Below are positions 54,699 through 63,296 of a stretch of 64,000 bases of DNA, one piece after another. Source of the stretch: Hyphomonas jannaschiana VP2 (GTDB taxonomy: Bacteria > Pseudomonadota > Alphaproteobacteria > Caulobacterales > Hyphomonadaceae). Both the position numbers and the translations under genes were made by a program. Under the pieces are notes generated by a model, which did no database searches, had not been told where the DNA came from, and saw nothing but the letters and a program-made list of their open reading frames with translations. Each line of letters begins with the position of its first letter. Within the stretch, counting starts at the first letter, position 1. The stretch is from contig NZ_ARYJ01000015.1 of the NCBI RefSeq assembly GCF_000685215.1, forward strand, positions 1-64,000, written 5' to 3'.

Positions 54699-55132
54699 TT
54701 GCGTCTGACCTTGAGGCCTTCAGTAACTCTGGGAACGTTAAACGCAGCTTCGATCTCGGCGATCTCTTCCTGCGTCAGGAAAGCAGGATCTGCGGGAAAG
54801 CCCGCAAAATCCGCTTCTACCCGCTTCAGCAGCGCGGCCACCTGGCCGGCAACATCCACGGGAGGCTCCGCTCGTTCATTAGAGTCAAAATAGGCCTGCA
54901 ATATGTCCACGCGGGCTGCAGAGGCTGGTAATGTCTGACCGGGTAGCTGCTCCGCCGGGATTTCCTTGACCTCAGCCAGCTTCGGATAGCCTTCCCCCCG
55001 GATTTCCTTCCGGCGGGCATCATACCAGTCAGGCGCCTGGTTAATTGCGTCACGAACACGCGAAAAAGAGCTCGTACAGCCCGCAACGAGCAGTAACGAC
55101 ACACTTAAAAGGGGAATCGTCGTGTTTTTCAT
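54695..55132 (-). CDS. Hypothetical lipoprotein
   Basis: 145 residues from the ATG starting MKNTTIPLLSVSLLLVAGC, giving a clean lipobox LVAGC; the frame extends 12 codons upstream without signal character. The mature part is mostly helical and acidic (PDWYDARRKEIRGEGYPKLAEV, QVAALLKRVEADFAGF, FLTQEEIAEIEAAF). No family recognised. ATGA overlap puts it upstream of alaC in one transcript; the reason for that link is unknown. Confidence 0.75.
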   Translation of the reverse strand: MKNTTIPLLSVSLLLVAGCTSSFSRVRDAINQAPDWYDARRKEIRGEGYPKLAEVKEIPAEQLPGQTLPASAARVDILQAYFDSNERAEPPVDVAGQVAALLKRVEADFAGFPADPAFLTQEEIAEIEAAFNVPRVTEGLKVRRK

Positions 55133-55204
55133 GCTGGGACTCACTAAATCACAAATATTAAGGCGCATAGTAAAGGACAGCTAAAACAGGCATAATTTGT
55201 ACGA

Positions 55205-57031
55205 ATGAGTGGTAGCGAGCGAATCAAGGACACCCCCGCACCCCTGGCTGAGTTGATGATGAGCCAGGACCCGGCGCGTTTGCAGGTCCTGATGACCACA
55301 CTTTCGTTGGCGAACGTCGAATCCCAGGGCCTGCTGGCAGATGTGATGATGGGGTCGGGCCCGCTGGGCACGGTCTCTCAGGGCGACCCGATGCGGGTCG
55401 GCGAAGCCTTCCGCGCTGTCGGCTGGAGTTTTGCCACCAATCCCGCCGCCATGTTCAACGCCAATCTCGAACTGATGACCGGCTGGATGAAGCTGTGGCA
55501 GGAAATGGCCATGGAGGCGGTTTCAGGCCCGGCAGAAAAGGAGAAGGACAAGCGCTTCTCCGATCCCGAATGGGCCAGCAATCCGGGCTTTCGCTTCATC
55601 CGGAAAGCCTATGAAGTCAACGCCAACTGGATGAACAGCCTGGCCGACCAGGCACCCGGCCTGCCGGAAAACCTGCAGCTGCGCGCCAAATTCTTTACCC
55701 AGCTCCTGACCGACACACTGTCGCCGACCAATTATCTCGGCTCCAACCCGACCGCGCTGCGCGCCTTCTTCGAAACCGGGGGGCAAAGTGTGCTGGACGG
55801 CCTGCGCCTCGCCCGGGCCGATGTGAAGAAAGGCGGCGGCAAGCTCTATATCAGCCAGACAGATGAGACACCTTTCAAACTGGGTGAGAACATCGCGACC
55901 GCGCCTGGCCAGGTCGTCTTCCGCAATGACCTGATCGAACTGATTCACTACGCGCCGACTCAGGAAAAAACCTATTCCCGCCCGCTTCTCATCTTCCCGC
56001 CCTGGATCAACAAATTCTATATCCTGGACCTTCAGGAAAAGAACTCGATGATCCGCTGGCTGGTCGACAAGGGCGTACCGGTTTTCGTCGTGTCCTGGCG
56101 CTCGGCAGATGAAGTCACGCAGGACTACACCTGGGACGATTATGTCCAGAAAGGCGCCTATGCGGCCGTTGAGGCGACAATGCAGGCGGCCGGCGCGACG
56201 GGGGTCAACACGGTTGGCTATTGTATCGGCGGCACGATGCTCTCGTCTGCCCTCGGGCACATGGCCAAGACGGGCTATGACAAGATCAAATCCGCGACCT
56301 TCTTCGCCTCGCAATCGGACTTTGAACTCGCCGGCGATCTGAAGGTTTTCACGGACGGCCCGGGGCGCGGCTATATCAACGGCATTATTGAAGAGAATGG
56401 CGGCGTGATGCCGGGCTCGATGATGTACGAGACGTTCAACTGGCTGCGCCCGATCGATCTCGTCTGGCGCTACGTCATCGACGAGTACATGCTGGGCAAA
56501 TCACCCCGCCCGTTTGACCTGCTCTACTGGAACGCCGACCAGACGAATATTCCGGGCAAGGTGCATCAGCGCTACTTGAAAGACTGCTACGACGAGAACC
56601 GCCTGTCGACCGGCAGCTTCGAAGTGCTGGGCGAAACGGTGAACCTGAAAGACGTGAAGATCCCGATCATGGTGCAGGCCAGCAAGGACGATCACATCTG
56701 TCCGTTCGAAAGCGTTTACCGCACGGCGCTCGTGTTTGGCGGCGACACGAAATTCGTTCTATCCGGGTCCGGACATATTGCCGGAGTGGTAAACCATCCC
56801 GACGCCAACAAATACCAGCACTGGCTGAACCCGGACCTGACCGAAACCGGCGGCGAGTGGCTTGAAAATGCCGAAGAAGTCCCCGGCTCCTGGTGGCCGA
56901 CCTGGTGGGACTGGCTGCGCCCGAAATCGGGGCGAAAAGTTGATGCAAAGCAGCCGAAGGACATGGGCCTTGGCGCTGCCCCAGGCAATTATGCCAAAGT
57001 GCGCCTGGCCGACATCAAGCTGCCGCTCTAG
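55205..57031 (+). CDS. phaC: Class I polyhydroxyalkanoate synthase
   Basis: 608 residues. The N-terminal PhaC domain (FMTGWMKLWQ-like region) precedes the alpha/beta hydrolase core. Catalytic triad: Cys340 in GYCIGG, Asp496 in KDDHICPF and His524 in GSGHIAG. The C-terminus carries the synthase signature PGSWWPTWWDWL. It polymerises (R)-3-hydroxyacyl-CoA into storage granules. A second synthase lies 4.5 kb downstream. The stop codon overlaps that of the convergent argC. Confidence 0.93.
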   Translation: MSGSERIKDTPAPLAELMMSQDPARLQVLMTTLSLANVESQGLLADVMMGSGPLGTVSQGDPMRVGEAFRAVGWSFATNPAAMFNANLELMTGWMKLWQEMAMEAVSGPAEKEKDKRFSDPEWASNPGFRFIRKAYEVNANWMNSLADQAPGLPENLQLRAKFFTQLLTDTLSPTNYLGSNPTALRAFFETGGQSVLDGLRLARADVKKGGGKLYISQTDETPFKLGENIATAPGQVVFRNDLIELIHYAPTQEKTYSRPLLIFPPWINKFYILDLQEKNSMIRWLVDKGVPVFVVSWRSADEVTQDYTWDDYVQKGAYAAVEATMQAAGATGVNTVGYCIGGTMLSSALGHMAKTGYDKIKSATFFASQSDFELAGDLKVFTDGPGRGYINGIIEENGGVMPGSMMYETFNWLRPIDLVWRYVIDEYMLGKSPRPFDLLYWNADQTNIPGKVHQRYLKDCYDENRLSTGSFEVLGETVNLKDVKIPIMVQASKDDHICPFESVYRTALVFGGDTKFVLSGSGHIAGVVNHPDANKYQHWLNPDLTETGGEWLENAEEVPGSWWPTWWDWLRPKSGRKVDAKQPKDMGLGAAPGNYAKVRLADIKLPL

Positions 57032-57963
57032 GCGTCGAGCCCGGCCGTTTCGTCCAGACCCAGCGCAATATTGAGGTTCTGCACGGCTGCGCCTGAGGCG
57101 CCCTTGCCGAGATTGTCGAGCCGGGCGACAAGACGGGCTTCCTCGTCCGAGCCGAACACGAACAGTTCCAGCCGGTTGGTGTTGTTGCAGGCTTCCGGCT
57201 CCAGCCCTGTCAGCGCATCGCATTCCGCCAGCGACGGCACCTTCACGAAGGTTTCGCCTTCATAGGCTTTCGTCAGCGCAGCATGCAGGTCCGCACGTTT
57301 CGGCTGGCCCGGAAGAGCCCAGAGCGGCAAAGCGATCTGCGTCAGCATGCCCTGCGCGAACCGGCCAACCGACGGCAGGAACATCGGCGCATGGTCCAGC
57401 CGGGCGAAACGCTTCATTTCCGGCAGATGCTTATGCTTCTGAGTCAGCGCGTAGATGCGATGATTGTCCGATGTGCCGCCTTCCTCGAACTCTGCAATCA
57501 TGGCCTTGCCGCCACCGGAATAGCCGGACACGGCACTGACCGTCACCGGCAGGGTCGCCGGCACGAGACCTGTACCGGTGAGCGGGCGCATCAGCGCAAT
57601 CATACCTGTCGGGTAGCATCCGGGATTGGCGATCCGCCGGGATGCCCGCAGGCAAGACCGCTGTGCCTTGTCCATTTCCGGAAAGCCATAGGTCCACCCG
57701 GACGCCGTCCGGTGGGCCGAAGACGCATCGATGATGACAGTGTTCTGGCTGGTGACAAGCGACACACCGAGACGCGCGGCCTCGTCCGGCAGGCACATGA
57801 TCACGGCGTCTGCCATGTTCATCAGGCGTGCGCGCTCGTCATTGTCCTTGCGCTTGTCCGGATCGATCGAGATCAACTCAAGGTCCGTCCGGTCTCGCAG
57901 TCGGTCGGCAATCTGAAGTCCGGTCGTACCGGCTTCGCCATCAATGAAAACTTTGGGGAGCAT
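57028..57963 (-). CDS. argC: N-acetyl-gamma-glutamyl-phosphate reductase, type 2
   Basis: 311 residues from the ATG starting MLPKVFIDGEAGTTGLQI. The shorter type 2 form: Rossmann GEAGTTG, catalytic Cys in NPGCYPTG, and VSAVSGYSGGGKAMI. It performs the third step of arginine synthesis. Downstream of rpsI, from which it is separated by a terminator. Its stop (TAG) and that of phaC share the palindrome CTAG on opposite strands. Confidence 0.94.
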   Translation of the reverse strand: MLPKVFIDGEAGTTGLQIADRLRDRTDLELISIDPDKRKDNDERARLMNMADAVIMCLPDEAARLGVSLVTSQNTVIIDASSAHRTASGWTYGFPEMDKAQRSCLRASRRIANPGCYPTGMIALMRPLTGTGLVPATLPVTVSAVSGYSGGGKAMIAEFEEGGTSDNHRIYALTQKHKHLPEMKRFARLDHAPMFLPSVGRFAQGMLTQIALPLWALPGQPKRADLHAALTKAYEGETFVKVPSLAECDALTGLEPEACNNTNRLELFVFGSDEEARLVARLDNLGKGASGAAVQNLNIALGLDETAGLDA

Positions 57964-57990
57964 TGCGTTCCCGTCCCTTTGCAAACGCAA

Positions 57991-58030
57991 GACAAAAGCA
58001 AAGCGGGCGCTCCGTCACCGAAGCGCCCGC
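57991..58030 (-). terminator. Rho-independent terminator after rpsI
   Basis: On the minus strand GCGGGCGCT and AGCGCCCGC form a 9-base stem with a 10-base loop, followed by TTTGCTTTTGTC. It sits 25 bases after the rpsI stop and ends about 28 bases before the argC start, so argC needs readthrough or another promoter. Confidence 0.88.
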
Positions 58031-58055
58031 CCGAAAAGAATAAACCGGATGCGGC

Positions 58056-58544
58056 TTAGCGCTTCGAGAACTGGAAGCTGCGGCGGGCTTTCGCCTTGCC
58101 GTACTTCTTACGCTCGACAACACGCGGGTCGCGGGTCATGAAGCCGAACGGCTTGAGCACTCTGCGCAGGCCCGGCTCGTAAGCGACGAGGGCGCGCGAA
58201 ATGCCGTGGCGCACAGCGCCGGCCTGACCCATGAGGCCGGAGCCTTTCACGGTGGCGATCACGTCAAACTCGGTCTCGCGGCCGGCTTCGATCAGCGGCT
58301 GGGCAATCACCATGCGCAGCACCGGGCGCGCAAAGTATTGTTCCTGGTCACGGCCATTGATCGTGATCTTGCCGGAGCCCGGCTTGATCCAGACGCGGGC
58401 GACGGCTTCCTTGCGGCGGCCGGTGCCGTAAGCACGGCCCTGAGCGTCGATTTTCGGTTCAGCGAGGGTCTCCGGAGCGGCGGTGACGGTTTCGTCACCA
58501 GTCATGGTGCCGAGGTCCTGGAGGGAGTTTGCAGTGTCGGTCAT
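58056..58544 (-). CDS. rpsI: Ribosomal protein S9
   Basis: 162 residues; about 35 residues longer at the N-terminus than E. coli S9, as is usual in alphaproteobacteria. Core motifs: [44 protein letters not shown] and the C-terminal [18 protein letters not shown] that reaches the P-site. Five bases after rplM. Confidence 0.98.
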   Translation of the reverse strand: MTDTANSLQDLGTMTGDETVTAAPETLAEPKIDAQGRAYGTGRRKEAVARVWIKPGSGKITINGRDQEQYFARPVLRMVIAQPLIEAGRETEFDVIATVKGSGLMGQAGAVRHGISRALVAYEPGLRRVLKPFGFMTRDPRVVERKKYGKAKARRSFQFSKR

Positions 58545-58549
58545 AATGA

Positions 58550-59014
58550 TCAGGCCGTTTTGACGTTTTTGCGGTTCATCGACGCGAAGTCGACGCTTTC
58601 GGGGCTCTGGGCCGTGTGCGGGTGCTCAGCACCGGCATAGACGCGCAGTTTCGAGAACTGCTTGCGAGCCAGCGGGCTTTCTTTCGGCAGCATGCGCTTC
58701 ACGGCCATCTCGATGGCGCGTTCCGGGAAGCGGCCGGAAAGGATTTTGCCGGCCGTGGTCGACTTGATGCCGCCCGGGTGGCCGGTGTGGCGGTAGTAGA
58801 CTTTGTCGGTCAGCTTGTTGCCGGTGAACTTTGCTTTTTCCGCATTGATCACGATGACATGGTCACCGGTATCGATGTGCGGAGTAAAGTCAGGGCGGTG
58901 CTTGCCGCGCAGGCGCTTGGCGACGTAAGAAGCAAGACGTCCGACAACGACATCAGTCGCGTCGATCACGACCCACTTATTCTCGACGTCCACGGGTGCG
59001 TTATAGGTTTTCAT
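58550..59014 (-). CDS. rplM: Ribosomal protein L13
   Basis: 154 residues of normal length. Family stretches are [74 protein letters not shown] and [14 protein letters not shown]. First gene of rplM-rpsI. Its promoter is inside the divergent lipoprotein gene. Confidence 0.98.
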   Translation of the reverse strand: MKTYNAPVDVENKWVVIDATDVVVGRLASYVAKRLRGKHRPDFTPHIDTGDHVIVINAEKAKFTGNKLTDKVYYRHTGHPGGIKSTTAGKILSGRFPERAIEMAVKRMLPKESPLARKQFSKLRVYAGAEHPHTAQSPESVDFASMNRKNVKTA

Positions 59015-59052
59015 CGCTCTACTCAGAGCCTCTCGCTTTCGGAGTTCATGGA

Positions 59053-60036
59053 ATGGAATTCAAGCGCTGGCGTTTAAGCGCCACATCCACCGTTGTCAAC
59101 GCAGGGCTTGGACTTGCCCTGCTTTTTACCACGGCGGCCTGCAGCAAGCCGGAACAAGCGCCGGAATCCCCCCCGGAAAGCTCTGCAATCACTACAGATG
59201 TGGAGCTTCCGGCGGTGTGGTCGACCCGTACACTGGAATCCCCCGTCTCTGCAATCGCTCTTTCAGGCGGTTCGCGGGGTATTCTGGCCGTGGCCTATGA
59301 GCCGGGCGGCCTCCAGTTTTTCGATATGGAGGCTGAGCGGATCGGCGAGCCGACCAATTTCCGTGTCAAAGCCCTGGCCGGCGGCCAGTCCACCAATATC
59401 GGCGGCAGCACGCTGACAGTCTTCCCGGGTGTTGATCGTGAAGGCACTGTAAAAGCTTATGTTTTCGGCGATGGCCTGATCGCCCCGGCACAGGTCGACC
59501 TCGCGGTTGACGGCGAAACCTTCATTGAAGGCCTCTGCTCCGGCCCGGCCGGCACGGAAGGCATCATGCGGCTGGCCTTCTGGACGCTGGGCAATGACCG
59601 CGTCCTGCAGGCGGGAATCGTCAAGGAAACCGACGGGGAACTGAGCTGGGAGCGTGGCGAATCCACATTTACCGACTTCCCGATCCAGTCCTGCGCCTAC
59701 ACCGACGACACGCTGGTCGCCTCCCCGCGTGCGACCGCCGCTGCTCCGCTGATCCGCGGTCAAATCTCCGCGCTTCTGTCGCTGGAGCCCGATTCCGGCC
59801 TGAAACTGTCCACCGACCTCGGCATGACCACAACGGACGTGAATATCCGCGACGGCCTCAGCGTGTTCGCCCCTGAGAAACCGGTCGCCATGGCGGCCAT
59901 GGGCACGATGATGTCGGGCGGTTATCCGGGCGGCGTGATCGCGTTGGCAGGCGAAGTGGAGCCGGGCAAAAGTCAGGTCGTCTTCGTCGACCCGAGCCCG
60001 ATCACCCTTCCTGAAAGCCAGACGGGCGTGAACTAA
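59053..60036 (+). CDS. Hypothetical lipoprotein, phytase-like beta-propeller possible
   Basis: 327 residues from ATG. Signal with lipobox TTAAC, then a Pro/Glu-rich linker. The rest contains repeated strand patterns of about 50 residues ([67 protein letters not shown]), which suggests a beta-propeller like phytase or lactonase relatives, without clear catalytic residues. The rplM promoter is in its first 50 bases. Stop overlaps that of the convergent ctaA. Confidence 0.75.
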   Translation: MEFKRWRLSATSTVVNAGLGLALLFTTAACSKPEQAPESPPESSAITTDVELPAVWSTRTLESPVSAIALSGGSRGILAVAYEPGGLQFFDMEAERIGEPTNFRVKALAGGQSTNIGGSTLTVFPGVDREGTVKAYVFGDGLIAPAQVDLAVDGETFIEGLCSGPAGTEGIMRLAFWTLGNDRVLQAGIVKETDGELSWERGESTFTDFPIQSCAYTDDTLVASPRATAAAPLIRGQISALLSLEPDSGLKLSTDLGMTTTDVNIRDGLSVFAPEKPVAMAAMGTMMSGGYPGGVIALAGEVEPGKSQVVFVDPSPITLPESQTGVN

Positions 60037-61070
60037 GCGGACGCATCCGGGCGTGCCGTCAGCCAGACCAGGCGGACGGCCGCCAGCGTCACCACAACGC
60101 CAATCGCCTGGTGCAGAAGCGCGAGGTTCATCGGCGCGGCGTGCAACAGGGTGAAAATCCCCCAGACAGCCTGAAGACTGACCAGACCGGCAAAGACCAT
60201 GAAGCTGCGGCCATGGAGGCTTTTCCGGTATGCCCACGCTGCAAGAAGGCTCGCCGCCCAGATCACATAGGCGAAGATGCGGTGATTGAACTGGGTCGCG
60301 GCCCGCCCTTCGAACAGGCTGCGGATGCCCAGATCGCCCTCTATATAATGTGACGGCACCAGTTCGCCGGCCATTAGTGGCCAGTCATTATAGCTGCGCC
60401 CGGCATCGAGGCCCGCGACCAGCGCCCCCGCCGCCATCTGCACGAAGATCGCGACCAGAAACAACTTGGCCGTCACGCGGATTGCACGCGGGGCCGGGCT
60501 TCGCGCGCGCTGGCCGAGGTCAAGCCACAACCAGGCCACCAGGGCGAGGATCAGCAGCGCGAGGATGAAATGCGTCATCAGACGGTAAGGCGCGACATCC
60601 ACCCGGGTCGTCTCGCCAATGCCGCTCGACACCATCCACCAGCCGATGGCCCCCTGCAGCCCGCCCAGCGCAACAAGCCCCAGCAGTTTCCACAGCAGCG
60701 GCCGCGTCAGCCATTTCCGGATGGCGAACACGGCAATGCCCAGCACAGCCACCAGGCCGATCATCCGGCCGAAGAAACGATGGCCCCATTCCCACCAGTA
60801 AATATGCTGGAACTCGGACATCGACATGCCGTGATTGATGTACCGGTATTCCGCCGTCTCCCGGTACTTCGCAAACGCCTCATTCCAGGCTTCTGCCGAC
60901 AACGGCGGGAGGGCGCCCTTGATCGGGTCCCATTCCGTAATCGACAGGCCGGAATCGGTGAGGCGCGTGGCACCGCCGATCAGGATCATCGCATAGACCA
61001 TGAGGCCGACCAGAATCAGCCAGCGGCGGATCCAGGGGGCTGCAGCGGGGGGGATTGTGGTTTCGCTCAT
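60033..61070 (-). CDS. ctaA: Heme A synthase
   Basis: 345 residues from the ATG starting MSETTIPPAAAP; the frame is open 20 codons further. Eight membrane helices with conserved sequences GGATRLTDSGLSITEWDPIKGALPP, the His in WEWGHRFFGR, and QFNHRIFAY plus LLHQAIGVVV with the second His pair. It oxidises heme O to heme A for aa3-type oxidase. No other ctaA-G genes are present in the window. Confidence 0.95.
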   Translation of the reverse strand: MSETTIPPAAAPWIRRWLILVGLMVYAMILIGGATRLTDSGLSITEWDPIKGALPPLSAEAWNEAFAKYRETAEYRYINHGMSMSEFQHIYWWEWGHRFFGRMIGLVAVLGIAVFAIRKWLTRPLLWKLLGLVALGGLQGAIGWWMVSSGIGETTRVDVAPYRLMTHFILALLILALVAWLWLDLGQRARSPAPRAIRVTAKLFLVAIFVQMAAGALVAGLDAGRSYNDWPLMAGELVPSHYIEGDLGIRSLFEGRAATQFNHRIFAYVIWAASLLAAWAYRKSLHGRSFMVFAGLVSLQAVWGIFTLLHAAPMNLALLHQAIGVVVTLAAVRLVWLTARPDASA

Positions 61071-61142
61071 GCGCTTTAATTGACGTGAGGTTGCCGCTCG
61101 GCAAGGGTCTGCGGGGTCGCATCTGCACAAAGGACTGCATTC

Positions 61143-61349
61143 ATGCGCAAGCCGCTCACCGCTCTGATCCTGCTGGTCTACCTCTTTCTATATATTGTGC
61201 TGGCCGCCACCATTGGCGGAATGACCTCAAGCTGGCCGCGCTGGGCCGAGCTGGTATTCTATGTCGTGGCCGGAATTGCATGGATTTTCCCGCTGAAGCC
61301 GCTATTCGCATGGATGAACCGCGGCACGCCGCCGCCGGAAGACGAATAG
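61143..61349 (+). CDS. DUF2842-domain small membrane protein
   Basis: 68 residues with two hydrophobic helices (LTALILLVYLFLYIVLAA and AELVFYVVAGIAWIFPL) and an acidic tail (PPPEDE). This is the DUF2842 pattern, which I know only from alphaproteobacteria and which supports the lineage call. Function unknown. Divergent from ctaA with a 72-base gap; the 135 bases after it hold nothing I recognise. Confidence 0.88.
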   Translation: MRKPLTALILLVYLFLYIVLAATIGGMTSSWPRWAELVFYVVAGIAWIFPLKPLFAWMNRGTPPPEDE

Positions 61350-61484
61350 GCCGGTTGCCCGCAAAAACAGCCATATGCGCAGCGTGTGGATTTCCGCTGA
61401 ATGATTTAAGCAAACCGGTACGACTGTCTGTCATACTGGCCCCGGTAAGAATGCAGGATTTCCGTTCGCAGCAGAAAGCTGACC

Positions 61485-63284
61485 ATGCCCAAAGACGTTT
61501 CAGGCAAACCCCATCCCGGTTCCAGGCAGGACACACCGGCAGCAGATCCGGACGCCGCTCGTCAGGGCGCCTTCGAGGCGATGGACCGGATGCGGGACGT
61601 GATGGTCAGCCGGTTCACCAGCGGCCTTTCCCCCGCCTCTCTGGCGCTCGCCTATATGGACTGGCTGCTGCACTTGCAGGCAGCCCCCGGCAAACAGCTG
61701 GAAATGGCCCAGAAAACCTATCGCAAGGCGAGCCGCCTGTCGGCCTACATGCTGTCTGCGGCCGGACAGGAAGAGGCCGATTGCTGTATCGAGGCCCTGC
61801 CGGGCGACAACCGGTTCCGCGATCCCGCCTGGCGCAAACAGCCCTTCGGCATCTGGTCCCAATCCTTTCTGCTCACCCAGCAATGGTGGCACAATCTGAC
61901 TCATGATGTGCCGGGCGTCAGTCCGCACCATGAGGAAGTCGTCTCCTTTGTCGCACGCCAGCTGCTCGACATTTACTCACCTTCGAACAATCCTTTCACC
62001 AATCCGGAAGTGCTGGAGCGCACCCGCGAAACCGGCGGACAGAACTTCATCAATGGCTTCAACAACTGGCGCGAAGACATGCGCCGCCAGATCCAGGGCA
62101 AGCCGCCGGTCGGCGCGGAAGACTTCATCCCGGGTGAACAAGTCGCCGTCACGCCCGGCAAGGTTGTGTTCCGCGACCACCTGATCGAACTGATCCAGTA
62201 CACCCCGGTTACGAAAGAGGTTCACGCCGAACCGATCCTGATCGTCCCGGCCTGGATCATGAAGTACTATATTCTTGATCTCTCTCCGACGAATTCGATG
62301 GTGAAATATCTCACCGAGCAGGGCTTCACGGTCTTCATCATTTCGTGGCGCAACCCGGGCGCCGACGATCACGAGCTTTCCCTCAACGATTACCGCCGGA
62401 TGGGCGTGATGGATGCGCTCGATGCCATAAGCGCCATCTGTCCGGACCGGAAGGTTCACGCCGCAGGCTATTGCCTGGGCGGCACGCTCCTTTCCATCGC
62501 CGCGTCCACCATGGCGCGGGACAATGATAACCGTCTGGCCTCGCTCTCTCTGTTGGCAGCGCAGACCGATTTCAGCGAACCTGGCGAACTTGCCCTCTTC
62601 ATCGACCACAGCCAGATGCACTTCCTGGAAAGCGTGATGTGGAACCGGGGCTTCCTCTCTGCCGACGAAATGGCCGGGGCCTTCCAGCTCCTGCGCTCGA
62701 ACGACCTGCTCTGGTCGCGCCTCGTCCATGAATACATGATGGGCGAGCGCGCCCCGATGTTCGACATCATGGCCTGGAATGCCGACACGACGCGCATGCC
62801 TTACCGGATGCATGCGGAGTATTTGAAGAAGCTCTACATCAACAATGATCTGTCCAATGGTCGTTTCATGGTCGACGGACGGCCGGTCAATCTTCAGGGC
62901 TTGCGGGTGCCGGTCTTTGCCGTGGGCACCGAACGCGATCACGTCGCGCCGTGGCGCTCGGTCTTCAAGATCCACCACCTCCTCGACACCGACCTGACCT
63001 TCGCGCTCGCGAATGGCGGACACAATGCCGGGATCGTCAGCGAGCCGGGGCATAATGGCCGCCACTACCGGATCGCTCATCACCGGCACCGCGACCCGAT
63101 CCTCAGCCCGGATCAGTGGCTGGAAGCGGCAAAGGAACAATCCGGCTCCTGGTGGGAAGGCTGGACAGACTGGCTGGCAAAGCAGTCTTCGGCCGAACTC
63201 GTCCGTCCGCCCCGGACAGGCGCAGCACGTAAGGGGTATCCCGTGCTTGAAGACGCCCCCGGAACCTATGTATTCCAGAGATAG
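61485..63284 (+). CDS. phaC: Class I PHA synthase paralogue
   Basis: 599 residues. Catalytic triad: Cys330 in GYCLGG, Asp485 in ERDHVAPW and His513 in NGGHNAG. The N-terminus is different from that of the first synthase and shorter before the core; the C-terminal signature SGSWWEGWTDWL is present. It is followed 12 bases later by a MaoC-phosphotransacetylase gene. The two synthases may prefer different chain lengths or conditions. Confidence 0.93.
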   Translation: MPKDVSGKPHPGSRQDTPAADPDAARQGAFEAMDRMRDVMVSRFTSGLSPASLALAYMDWLLHLQAAPGKQLEMAQKTYRKASRLSAYMLSAAGQEEADCCIEALPGDNRFRDPAWRKQPFGIWSQSFLLTQQWWHNLTHDVPGVSPHHEEVVSFVARQLLDIYSPSNNPFTNPEVLERTRETGGQNFINGFNNWREDMRRQIQGKPPVGAEDFIPGEQVAVTPGKVVFRDHLIELIQYTPVTKEVHAEPILIVPAWIMKYYILDLSPTNSMVKYLTEQGFTVFIISWRNPGADDHELSLNDYRRMGVMDALDAISAICPDRKVHAAGYCLGGTLLSIAASTMARDNDNRLASLSLLAAQTDFSEPGELALFIDHSQMHFLESVMWNRGFLSADEMAGAFQLLRSNDLLWSRLVHEYMMGERAPMFDIMAWNADTTRMPYRMHAEYLKKLYINNDLSNGRFMVDGRPVNLQGLRVPVFAVGTERDHVAPWRSVFKIHHLLDTDLTFALANGGHNAGIVSEPGHNGRHYRIAHHRHRDPILSPDQWLEAAKEQSGSWWEGWTDWLAKQSSAELVRPPRTGAARKGYPVLEDAPGTYVFQR

Positions 63285-63296
63285 GAGCCCCAGACC

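Noticed and set aside
55160-55204. CATAAT as -10 box giving a leaderless phaC transcript
   Set aside because: No acceptable -35 at the right distance, and the interval is AT-rich, so such hexamers are expected by chance.
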